From Dentipellis sp. KUC8613 (Eukaryota; Basidiomycota; Agaricomycetes; Russulales; Hericiaceae), in assembly GCA_002286715.1 (NCBI GenBank), contig NSJX01000006.1:1038191-1050357 (forward strand): 12,167 nucleotides of DNA, given 5' to 3'. Shown here in pieces: positions 1 to 6,679 of the stretch. Numbering within the stretch: the first letter of the stretch is position 1; each line of letters begins with the position of its first letter. The notes beneath the pieces are model-generated. The model did not search any database, was not told where the DNA came from, and saw only the letters and a program-made list of their open reading frames with translations. Position numbers and translations under genes: made by a program.

Positions 1-2
1 CC

Positions 3-485
3 CAGCGAGAGCCTTCCCCGGTCGCTAGCACCAGTTGGATCCCCTCCCAACACGATTTCCAACGCCTGATCGTGGGCTATGAGGAGAACATCATCCTGCT
101 GGCACAGATGCGGCGGACACAGGAGGTCCACTTGGACCAGCAGGATGCCCACGCGCTTCAGATCCGAGCATTGGAAAGGCGTGTGCAAGATTTGGAGGAA
201 GCTCTCGAGGCCAAACGCAGGACCCCTGCACTGGACCCACCGCGCCCGTACGCCGTGCACCAGTCCTCATACCCCGTTGGTGCCTGCAACCGCACCTTGC
301 CTGTTAGCGCCCCACCTCCCCGCGTCTGTGCCCTGTCCATGCCCATGCCCATGCCTGGGCCAGTGCCGGGGCCGGTGCCGGGGCCCCGCACCCGCACCCG
401 CACCCTACATCCCGTGCCCGGCATCCCGCACCCTGCACCCCGCATCCTGTGCCCCGTGCCCCACGCTTCATGGCCTGTTCCCTAA
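3..485 (+). CDS. Partial unassigned coiled-coil protein with Pro-rich tail
   Basis: The frame is open from the first complete codon at position 3 to TAA at 483-485, so the 5' end lies outside the window. An internal GTG (72) and ATG (109) exist but neither is needed as a start. The first part (about residues 18-65 of the fragment) is rich in Leu, Glu, Gln and Arg. It has heptad-like spacing (RALERRVQDLEEALEAK), suggesting a coiled coil. From about residue 70 it turns into Pro-rich low complexity made by simple repeats (MPMPMPGPVPGPVPGP, then RTRTRT), so the last 60 or so residues may not be real protein. No catalytic motif is visible. Retroelement gag-like or host-gene-fragment origin are both possible; the retroelement-rich setting makes gag-like origin a reasonable guess only. 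Confidence 0.4.
   Translation, partial: QREPSPVASTSWIPSQHDFQRLIVGYEENIILLAQMRRTQEVHLDQQDAHALQIRALERRVQDLEEALEAKRRTPALDPPRPYAVHQSSYPVGACNRTLPVSAPPPRVCALSMPMPMPGPVPGPVPGPRTRTRTLHPVPGIPHPAPRILCPVPHASWPVP
333..455. repeat. C-rich simple-sequence tracts
   Basis: Successive short tandem repeats: CCCATG units near 336-355, GTGCCGGGGCCG units near 362-383, CGCACC units near 386-403, then degenerate GCATCCC/GCACCCC words to about 455. They explain the long overlapping open frames on both strands here. The plus strand is strongly C-biased. Confidence 0.75.
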
Positions 486-741
486 GCCCAGCGCCCCGAG
501 CCCCGCGCGAGGCCTCGCGAGGGTGTCGTGGGGGCATTGCAGAGCTCACCGCGAGGGTGTCGCGGGGCCCGCACAGGCGGACAAGGGCGGCAAGGAGAGG
601 CGAGGGCGGCATGCGAGGGGTGTGGGTGGCAGTGAGTGAGGGATGGGTGGGCAGAGGTACTCACCTCCATGCCACCTAGGCTGCTGCTCCTGCTACTCCA
701 TCTCTTGCGTATGCTGGCTTGAGTGCATGTTGTGTGCACGT
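486..741. other. GC-rich stretch without a supported gene
   Basis: No gene is supported. It contains a direct repeat of CGCGAGGGTGTCG (512-524 and 551-563 approximately). A bulged potential hairpin pairs GGTGGCA-GTGAG (about 626-637) with CTCAC and TGCCACC (about 661-676). Open frames across it on both strands look like composition artefacts. Confidence 0.5.
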
Positions 742-742
742 G

Positions 743-765
743 CAAGTCGACGTGGCGACGACTTG
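743..765. repeat. Perfect 7-bp-stem hairpin
   Basis: CAAGTCG (743-749) and CGACTTG (759-765) are perfect reverse complements with a 9-nt loop. It is the first of a run of hairpins extending to about 1128. Confidence 0.6.
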
Positions 766-789
766 TCATTGAGTTTTGAAGTCGGAGGC

Positions 790-826
790 GTGGGAGAGCT
801 AAGCTCAGAACGTGTAGCTCTCCCAC
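790..826. repeat. Perfect 11-bp-stem hairpin
   Basis: GTGGGAGAGCT (790-800) pairs perfectly with AGCTCTCCCAC (816-826) across a 15-nt loop. It lies immediately before the GTTTGAACT palindrome family. Confidence 0.75.
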
Positions 827-837
827 TCAGAACTCGG

Positions 838-1128
838 AAGTCGTTTGAACTGCCACTTTTGGAAGTTCAAACGACTTGCTACAGTCAGCGCTGTGGGCAA
901 CGCGCGACAGACTGTGCAGTTTGAACTTTGAACTTCCACAAATGGCAGTTCAAACTGCATAGTCACAGTGGGGCACGCACTGTGACATGCCTCTGCAGGC
1001 AGTCATTTGAACTACCATTTATGGCAGCTCAAACAGCTAGCTACAGTGGCTGACAGTTGTAGTCCACCCACGCATGCATGCCCCACTGTGACTATGCAGT
1101 TTGAACTGCCATTTGTGGAAGTTCAAAC
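838..1128. repeat. Family of four related GTTTGAACT/AGTTCAAAC palindromes
   Basis: Four palindromes share the pattern GTTTGAACT, then CCA..TGG, then AGTTCAAAC. Copy 1: stem 838-851/864-877, 14 bp perfect. Copy 2: 916-927/947-958, 12 bp perfect with a longer loop. Copy 3: 1006-1018/1021-1033, 13 bp with two mismatches and a 2-nt loop. Copy 4: 1099-1107/1120-1128, 9 bp perfect plus CCA/TGG in the loop. The spacing and shared loop sequence show duplication rather than chance. It could be a decayed MITE-like cluster or the source of a structured RNA; the sequence does not decide. Confidence 0.85.
930..1124. repeat. Perfect 46-bp inverted repeat, 103-bp spacer
   Basis: Positions 930-975 are the exact reverse complement of 1079-1124, with no mismatch over 46 bp. 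The arms contain two of the GTTTGAACT palindromes plus a CACAGTGGGGCA outer part. The spacer (976-1078) holds a third palindrome. The whole can fold into a large cruciform. Confidence 0.9.
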
Positions 1129-1163
1129 AGCTACAGTGGCTGATAGTTGTAGTCCACCCACGT
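1006..1163. repeat. Direct repeat pair (about 65 bp)
   Basis: About 1006-1071 and 1099-1163 are direct copies. Both run from TTTGAACT through CTACAGTGGCTGA, then AGTTGTAGTCCACCCACG. The first copy has a 4-bp AGCT duplication and a few substitutions. This means the 46-bp inverted repeat arose inside a partly duplicated block. Confidence 0.8.
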
Positions 1164-1463
1164 GTCGTATTCGATGGAAAGAAGAATGTGTTAGATAGTT
1201 CATTGTTTTATATATTTCATTGTCCAATGTATATATTACCTCTTCTCTGTAAGATTCATCATTGTTTAAGGCCTGCCACTTAATCAGAGTGAAAACTCAT
1301 TGCACACTACAGCTACAGCTGCCCTTTATTCAAGACCATCTATATCATCTATATGAGTTGATTGTCAGCTACGCGGCACTATGGTAGATCAGCCCTATCT
1401 ATGCCGTATTACAGACGGTCTATAAACCAATTCCCGAGCTGTACCAGAGCAGCTAGTAGCCTA
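1164..1463. other. AT-rich stretch, nothing recognised
   Basis: No coding frame or RNA gene is supported. It contains TATA-like words (TTTTATATATTT near 1206, GTATATATTACC near 1229). The 10-mer GGTAGATCAG occurs near 1383 and again near 1472. Confidence 0.5.
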
Positions 1464-1853
1464 CTATAGATGCCGGTAGATCAGGCACTGATCCAGTATA
1501 TTACCAACCTCTCCGGGCCGGATGACGCATTTTCCTGATGCAGATGGCGCGCTCGGTAGGGTGGACAATGGAGTGAACTGTTGTCCTCTGGCATTGGCGG
1601 CATGCTTCATCAGCTCGCCTACCTGTCGCTGGGTGGCGGCGAAGTATGTCACCACCATGTTCAACTTTTGCCCGGCGTTGCGAGCGACGTCGCGCAAAGT
1701 GTCGACTTGAGACTGCCCTGTTTCAATCAAAGAGTAGACCTTGTCGAATATTTCTTCAAGGTCATCCTCCTCTTCTTGTTCGGGTGCGGTCTCGGTGGCC
1801 CATGGGGCCTGTGAAGTCGGATCCTGCTCTGGATCCTGGATAGTGTGAGTGAG
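1464..1853 (-). CDS. Unassigned helical open frame (possible gene fragment)
   Basis: The minus-strand frame is open from just after a TGA at 1854-1856 to the stop at 1464-1466, about 129 codons. It has no ATG before the internal Met of LNMVVTYF. A 5' exon may therefore be missing: CTATCCAG at its start would fit a splice acceptor. The translation begins with an acidic, Pro-rich segment (PEQEEEDDLEEIFDKVYSL). A Gln/Ala-rich, probably helical, part follows (VDTLRDVARNAGQKLN, QRQVGELMKHAANARGQQ), then a short Ser/Pro-rich tail. Composition looks protein-like, more so than the opposite-strand frames. I do not recognise a family. It could be part of a retroelement or a host gene remnant. Confidence 0.3.
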   Translation of the reverse strand, partial: LTHTIQDPEQDPTSQAPWATETAPEQEEEDDLEEIFDKVYSLIETGQSQVDTLRDVARNAGQKLNMVVTYFAATQRQVGELMKHAANARGQQFTPLSTLPSAPSASGKCVIRPGEVGNILDQCLIYRHL

Positions 1854-1916
1854 TCAATTGCGTCATATGACAGCGATCGGCTCGAGTGACTGTCCCACCC
1901 TTGTCGCAGGGCGGGA

Positions 1917-2880
1917 TGTTGTTGACCGCGTCTCGGCTCTACTTTGAGCACGGGACGCAGCACAAATTGGTGATGACGGGTAGTTGTACCCTGTTGTCGG
2001 TTTGAGCAGTGTATGCTCTACGCAGCTTCCTCATCACTGTGATGGAAAACTGCCACGGGTGTCAAGGATCGCTCCTTATCTCATCGCTTTCCTCGACTCC
2101 TTCCGACGACCACCGAGCACCGAGCACCGAGACCGAGCACCAAACCCGTGACCAAGCACCAACACCGACACCGACATTTCCCATTCTCTTCACCGACGTT
2201 TCCGAGATTTCGGACCGACATCTCAGTCTGCTGACTAAGCACCTCGGACCGAGGACCCTAGACTGAGGACCGATGTCTCGGTCGAATCCCTTGGCTCCTC
2301 GGAGCTCCTCGGACCGAGGAGAACACCGACGACGCCTTTTCGGTGCTACCGAGCACCGATGTTTTCGAGGTTTCGGACCGAGACGTCGGTCCGATGACTA
2401 AGCGGTGTAGACCGAGATCTTGGACCGAGGACCGAGCTCTCGGACCGAGATCCTAGCTCCTCGGACCGAGGAGAGACATCCTCGGTCGCTCGGTATTGAC
2501 TTAGCGGTCGCACATCGTCTCGGAAGTCGTTGGTCTCTCTTCCCTTTATCTGATCTGATCTGTTACTATTTATCACATGTTTCCCCAAGCACCTAGACCT
2601 CGTTGTACCACTCCCCGAAGCCCCTCCATCCCACTACTGATTATCTACGATAACCTGATTCCCCCGGTGTTTCCCGTACAGTGTATATACCCTCGCACCC
2701 TCGTCCATAGTTCCTTAGACTGTCAATCTTGTCTGTATCGTACTGTACCTGGAATACCAGCTGCACTGCGCTCTGCACATCGCCGGCACTCTCGCTCAAT
2801 TCTCTAACTCTCATCTCGCTCGCCTTGTCACCGGTGGTGACTTGGGTGGTTGTTTCATCGGTTCTAGGCCAGTCTTGACA
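1917..2880 (+). mobile_element. LTR-like segment related to the right-end Gypsy LTR
   Basis: The segment starts TGTTGTTGACC, directly after a purine-rich GCAGGGCGGGA that resembles a polypurine tract. It ends CAGTCTTGACA. Its 3' third (about 2689-2880) aligns in order with the LTR at 11501-11893 read on the minus strand. Shared blocks are a TATA box, TAGACTGTC, GTCTGTA, CTGGAATAC, a perfect 16-bp GTGGTGACTTGGGTGG (2834-2849) and a final TGACA. That homology is strong. The left edge is less sure: TGTTAC at 2561 is an alternative LTR start. CGGG sits just outside both proposed ends (1912-1915 and 2882-2885), a weak hint of a target duplication. It could be a solo LTR or a leftover 3' LTR. Confidence 0.5.
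2109..2500. repeat. CCGA-rich palindromic satellite with about 160-bp duplication
   Basis: An ACCGAGC run (about 2109-2180) leads into DNA dominated by the palindromic word CTCGGACCGAG and its variants. Two long units are recognisable: about 2191-2322 and about 2354-2474. Each starts CACCGA(C/T)GTTTTC-like, passes a TTTCGGACCGA and GACTAAGC block, and ends AGCTCCTCGGACCGAGGAGA (2303-2322 and 2455-2474). It lies inside the proposed LTR upstream of the TATA box, so it may be part of U3. Confidence 0.7.
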
Positions 2881-2882
2881 AC

Positions 2883-2897
2883 GGGTTGGGCCAACCC
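2883..2897. repeat. GGGTTGG/CCAACCC quasi-palindrome
   Basis: GGGTTGG and CCAACCC form a 7-bp perfect inverted repeat around one G. It fills the 18-bp gap between the two LTR-like segments. Confidence 0.6.
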
Positions 2898-2898
2898 T

Positions 2899-3208
2899 TG
2901 TGAGGGGTCAGGCCCTAGGCCACCGGGCATGGCGTCTGGCGAGTTGGGAGTTGACGCACTTGCCATTGTTTGGCATTGTTGCTTGTAACGCCTCCATTTT
3001 ATATAAGCACCTTCCATATTCGTACGACACGTCTCGCTTGTTTCGGGCTCCGGTTTAATACCGGAGCCAGCCACCTATATATTGTACGCGCGCCCACTAG
3101 GGCGCGCATCTCTATCTTTGTACACCTCGCATACCGCATGCTTCAGTAATACAGCTGAGTCTTGTGTAGTGCACGGTGTGCTTCAAGAGACCCCCCGCGC
3201 CCCTTACA
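2899..3208 (+). mobile_element. Second LTR-like segment with two perfect hairpins
   Basis: The proposed ends are TGTGAG and CTTACA (five of six positions inverted-complementary, TG..CA), giving 310 bp. Inside are TTATATAA (2999-3006) as a likely TATA box and two perfect hairpins. One is GGCTCCGGT/ACCGGAGCC (3046-3054/3060-3068, 5-nt loop). The other is GCGCGCCC/GGGCGCGC (3088-3095/3100-3107, 4-nt loop). The combination of promoter, downstream structured segment and TG..CA ends suggests a solo LTR of a different family from the one before it. No target duplication is seen, so the boundaries are tentative. Confidence 0.4.
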
Positions 3209-3817
3209 TTGCTTGTCGTTGCCCTTTTGGGATTGCAGTGCCTCGTCGTCGTGATGGGCGACGAGTGCAGGGCAATTAACGTGGAAAGGGGGATCAAAGA
3301 GAAGTGCACCTCGTTAATGAAAATTTTCCTAATGGAGTAACGACCATGCTTCTTTTTGATGACCGGAACTCTTGACGTTCTGAAGGTGTAAAAAAGTGTA
3401 ATGGGCGTGGGGGAGTGTGGTTTAACGACCTGTTGCTCACACGGACACCAGACTCAGTTATTATTGAGCTCCAGGTTACGATGTGCAGGGGTACAAGCAA
3501 GATAGGTTGAGCACGCCAAGTGCGCGCTCACCGATTAAGTAGTCATCGGCCATCTGATTCGGAGATGGCCGGATTAGGTAAAATACGGGAGTCCGTTATG
3601 TCCGTGCCGAAGCCGAAAGCAAGTAAGCATAATCGTTCGTACGTAATACTACTGTACGCGTTACACACGTCCATGCCAAAAATGGTGGCAAACAGGCAAG
3701 TATCAAGTGAGTTGCACCTTGGGCGACATCCAGAGGGCTGTTCTTGGGCACTCCCAAGGTCGTGGCAAATTGTATTACATAATTTGCATTCACGTGTCCC
3801 AGATAGCATAACTGAGA
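3209..3817. other. Intergenic region upstream of PGK, no gene supported
   Basis: No gene is supported; open frames here are short and look unlike protein. Two small hairpins are visible. CTCGTCG/CGACGAG lies near 3242-3265. CGGCCATCT/AGATGGCCG (3547-3555/3563-3571) has a 9-bp perfect stem. Confidence 0.5.
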
Positions 3818-4057
3818 CCCAATAACCGAAACTGAAACCCAATAACCGAAATTGGAACCCAATAACCGAGATTGAAATGCAAATAACCGAAATCGAAATC
3901 CAATAGCTGAAATCAAAACCCAATAACCGAAATCAAAATCCAATAGCCGAAATTGTAACCCAGTAACCGAAATCGAAATCCAATAGCCGAAATTGTAACC
4001 CAATAGCCGAAATCGAAAACCAATAACCGAAGTCGAACCTGGTAATCAAAAATGAAA
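3818..4057. repeat. 20-bp minisatellite carrying CCAAT boxes
   Basis: About 12 tandem units of the form CCCAATAACCGAAATCGAAA. All are 20 bp except unit 4 (21 bp, TGCAAATAACCGA start) and unit 11 (19 bp). Unit 12 (4038-4057) is degenerate. Nine units keep an exact CCAAT on the plus strand, so the motif recurs every 20 bp, about two helical turns. CCAAT is the core site of the NF-Y/HAP (CCAAT-binding) complex in fungi. The array ends 185 bp before the PGK start codon, in promoter position. The long minus-strand frames across it are repeat artefacts. Confidence 0.9.
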
Positions 4058-4242
4058 CTCCGTTCTGAGATCCAAATATTTTTGTCCGGCCAGGCCCTCC
4101 ATAGCGCACAGGGGTAGCGGGAATATCGATATTAATTACAGCTGTTGAAGTTACGTAACGCTTCGAACTCGGAGGCTATATTGTGTAATGCCCTATCGAT
4201 TGTCCAGGCGCGTTCAGCCGGCTCACCTTTACACCAACCATC
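4058..4242 (+). promoter_or_regulatory. PGK proximal promoter and 5' leader
   Basis: The segment between the CCAAT array and the PGK ATG. It holds a perfect 12-bp palindrome AATATCGATATT (4122-4133) and TTACGTAA (4151-4158), which resembles a bZIP (Yap/Pap1-type) site. A TATA-like CTATATT lies at 4176-4182. The leader just before the ATG is pyrimidine/CA-rich (CACCTTTACACCAACCATC), a good fungal start context. The assignments are by motif only. Confidence 0.5.
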
Positions 4243-5874
4243 ATGTCTCTCTCGCAGAAGCTCGCCATCACAGACCTTGATTTGAAGGGAAAGCGCGTTC
4301 TCATCCGTGTGGATTTCAATGTCCCGCAGCAAGACGGCAAGATCTCAAACCCTGCTGTACGTCGTTCCACATGTCATCGTAACTGATTCCAATCAGGTTC
4401 TTGTAGCGCATCATTGCAGCTCTGCCTACAATCAAGTATGCCCTCGAAAAAGGTCCACTCTCACCTCCCAGACTTGTTCTTTCAGTTCTGACAAAGATTA
4501 GGGGCATCCACCGTCATTCTTATGTCTCATCTTGGTCGCCCGGATGGCAGGCCAAACCCCAAATATTCCCTGCAGCCAGTTTCCGAAGAACTTTCCAAGC
4601 TGCTCAACAGACCTGTCAAATTCCTTTCAGACTGTGTAGGACCGGAGGTGGAATCTGCGATTGCCTCTTCCGAGCATGGCTCTGTAATCCTTCTCGAGAA
4701 TCTGCGTTTCCACATTGAAGAGGAAGGATCCGTCAAGCACAAGGACGGCAAAAAGACTAAAGCTGATCCTACTCAAGTAGCCGAATTCAGGAACAATTTG
4801 ACGAAGCTTGGGGAGGTCTATGTGAACGATGCCTTTGGAACAGCCCATCGCGCCCATTCAAGCATGGTTGGCGTAAAGCTTCCTCAGCGCGCGGCCGGGT
4901 TCTTGATGAAAAAGGAGCTTGACTTTTTCGCCAAGGCTTTGGAAAACCCGGAAAGGCCTTTCCTAGCCATCTTAGGTGGTGCGAAGGTCTCCGACAAGAT
5001 CCAGCTTATCGACAACCTCCTCGATAAGGCCTGTCTTTCTATCTAAACGTGACGCCTTTGTGTTTATCAGACTTTCCAGGTTGACTCACTCATTATATGC
5101 GGAGGGATGGCCTTCACCTTCAAGAAGGTACTGGACCACGTGGCTGTGAGTGAATATCTTCCCCGTAGCATTCAATTGCTGAAAGAATCCATGTAGATCG
5201 GAAACTCGCTCTTTGATGAGCCGGGAGCACAGAAGGTCCATGAGATTGTCGACAAAGCAAAGAAGAACAACGTCCAACTCGTTTTCCCCGTGGACTACAT
5301 CACTGCCGATAAATTCGATAAGAACGCTAATGTAAGGCTTATTGTCAGTGCTGTCATTTGCAATTGACAACCCCCCTTTTGTGTTCAATGCAGACTGGGG
5401 TTGCCACCGATGCTGAGGGCATTCCCGATGGCTGGATGGGTCTTGATGCTGGTCCTGGGAGTCGTGACCTTTTTTATCATACTGTTCTCCAGGCCAAGAC
5501 CATTCTTTGGAACGGGTGTGTTCTCTCACAATTGAAAATTTGGTGTACACTGATGCTTTTGATGTCATCAGTCCTCCCGGAGTCTTCGAATTCCCTGCTT
5601 TTGCAGAAGGTTCTAAAGCCCTGCTTGACGCTACTGTGAAAGCGGCTCAAAAGGGGGCCACTGTGATTGTCGGTGGTGGGGACACTGCAACAGTCGTGGC
5701 TCAATACAAGGCAGAGGATAAGTTGAGCCATGTGAGCACAGGTGGCGGTGCGAGCCTCGAGTTATTAGAAGGGAAGGTATGATGATTTCAGAATTAAAGC
5801 AGGTGAGATCGTTGCTCACTGCTCGCTCGATGATCTAGATTCTTCCGGGTGTTGCCGAACTGAGTGAGAAGTAA
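4243..5874 (+). CDS. PGK1: Phosphoglycerate kinase, 8 exons
   Basis: Catalyses 1,3-bisphosphoglycerate + ADP to 3-phosphoglycerate + ATP in cytosolic glycolysis (reversible in gluconeogenesis). Exons: 4243-4356, 4407-4452, 4502-5028, 5080-5145, 5197-5331, 5394-5515, 5572-5776, 5839-5874. Together they give 1251 nt and 416 aa, the normal fungal length. Visible motifs: N-terminal signature RVDFNVP (residues 22-28), Arg39 split off at the exon 1/2 junction, SHLGRP with His63 and Arg66 for 3-PG binding, [18 protein letters not shown] for nucleotide binding, GLDAGP, WNGPPGVFEF, GGGDTA (371-376), STGGGAS and the canonical C-terminal LSEK. All intron phases join cleanly and no frameshift or internal stop is present, so the gene looks functional. 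Introns are 49-62 bp with CTGAC/CTGAT-like branch sites. Oddity: intron 3 begins GC. High expression would be usual for this gene, and the upstream CCAAT array may contribute. Confidence 0.97.
5029..5079 (+). other. PGK intron 3, non-canonical GC-AG
   Basis: Between AAG (Lys, 5026-5028) and GTT (Val, 5080-5082) the reading frame requires removal of 51 bp that starts GCCTGT and ends TTCCAG. Using the nearby GT at 5033 instead puts a TGA in frame. The other six introns all start GT. GC-AG introns are a known minor class spliced by the major spliceosome. Confidence 0.85.
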
Positions 5875-6454
5875 ACTGATCTTCAAGACTGAAAGTAGAC
5901 TGTACAACAAGGGCATGTGTTCGAAATGCATAAATGTAAATTCAGTGGCTCTTGGCTCGCAATGAAATCAATTTATCTAGCCCCAACGGCATGCAATATG
6001 TGTAACAATCTGCTGTCACACCCCGATTGCCTAATGGACAGTCTAAAAGAGGTTCATCCATACATTCCTATTGCCTTCGCCAACTTGATCGCCCTTGATC
6101 CAGTCCTATGTATGTAATGCATGCACAATTTCATTACCGGTTTGGTATACTGTATATATATATATGTACTATCGAAGTAGATCATCGGGGTCGAGTCATC
6201 CGTGAGTTCGTCGAGTAGTCGTGGGTACCACAGGTGGCGCGAGGGGAGGCGATGGCCGCGACTCATCAGCAACAGTGAACAACGCTAGGAGAGCTAGACC
6301 CTAGTACTCTAGACAACTGACTAGGCCTAGTAGACTTATCCCGACCTAGTTCACCAACTAGACCTCTGCCGTCCCTCCTGCGCCGTCGTGTGTCCACGCA
6401 AATCCGCGTCATCTCGCTGACACTACCTTGTGCCCGCATTCGCGCGCCCGAAAT
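5875..6454. other. PGK 3' flank, no gene supported
   Basis: It contains the presumed PGK 3' UTR (A-rich CATAAATGTAAA near 5929) and a TATATATATATATG microsatellite near 6152-6165. A CTAG-dense patch lies at 6285-6361. Short open frames on the minus strand (for example one ending near 6054) are not convincing. Confidence 0.5.
6285..6361. repeat. CTAG-dense patch
   Basis: Eight CTAG tetranucleotides occur in 77 bp, starting at 6285, 6294, 6301, 6309, 6321, 6327, 6346 and 6358. There is no fixed period. CTAG is self-complementary, so many small palindromes result. Confidence 0.7.
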
Positions 6455-6679
6455 ATCGGTCATAGCAAGGGGAGTCCGCCGCAGGCGGGCCGAAAAATGG
6501 ACATAGGGGGATCTCGGACGGTTTGGCGGAGGCCTTCTAGGGAAATCCGCAGCGGACCGACTGCTTTAGGGTTAGGGTTTGCCAGATCTTGACTGAATTC
6601 GGTCGCACTCGGACGACGGAGTCTGAATTCGGTCTCCCCTTGCTACGACGGTGTACACTGCCAGGAAGCTGACGGTTGG
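6455..6679 (+). repeat. Left arm with nested MITE-like ends and (TTAGGG)2
   Basis: Starts ATCGGTCATAGCAAGGGG and ends GCTGACGGTTGG. Within it, about 6457-6650 has its own inverted ends. CGGTCATAGCAAGGGGAG near the outside pairs with CTCCCCTTGCTACGAC near 6634-6649, with one mismatch over 16 bp, so the arm looks like a complete small MITE plus about 30 bp. TTAGGGTTAGGG lies at 6566-6577. The empty site for the nested insertion is the TA at 6654-6655. Confidence 0.85.

Noticed and set aside
2275..2292. GGTCGAATCCC resembling a tRNA B box
   Set aside because: No matching A box, acceptor stem or cloverleaf around it; it lies in the CCGA repeat.
3543..4003. Minus-strand frames of 126-135 codons with repeating hydrophobic/aromatic peptide
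   Set aside because: They are translations of the 20-bp minisatellite, whose period is not a multiple of three; the peptide periodicity reflects the DNA repeat.
3818..4057. CRISPR-like array
   Set aside because: The repeats are contiguous 20-bp units without spacers, in eukaryotic DNA.
5086..5568. 160-codon minus-strand frame
   Set aside because: It is the antisense shadow of PGK exons 4-6, which are fully explained on the plus strand.
6054..6120. Possible last exon of a minus-strand gene (frame reading DWIKGDQVGEGN... to a stop)
   Set aside because: The short frame looks peptide-like and follows a CATAG acceptor, but no upstream exon joins in phase with a valid donor and no family is recognised.
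6566..6577. Telomere or subtelomere at this position
   Set aside because: Only two TTAGGG units, mirrored in both arms of an internal element; there is no terminal array.
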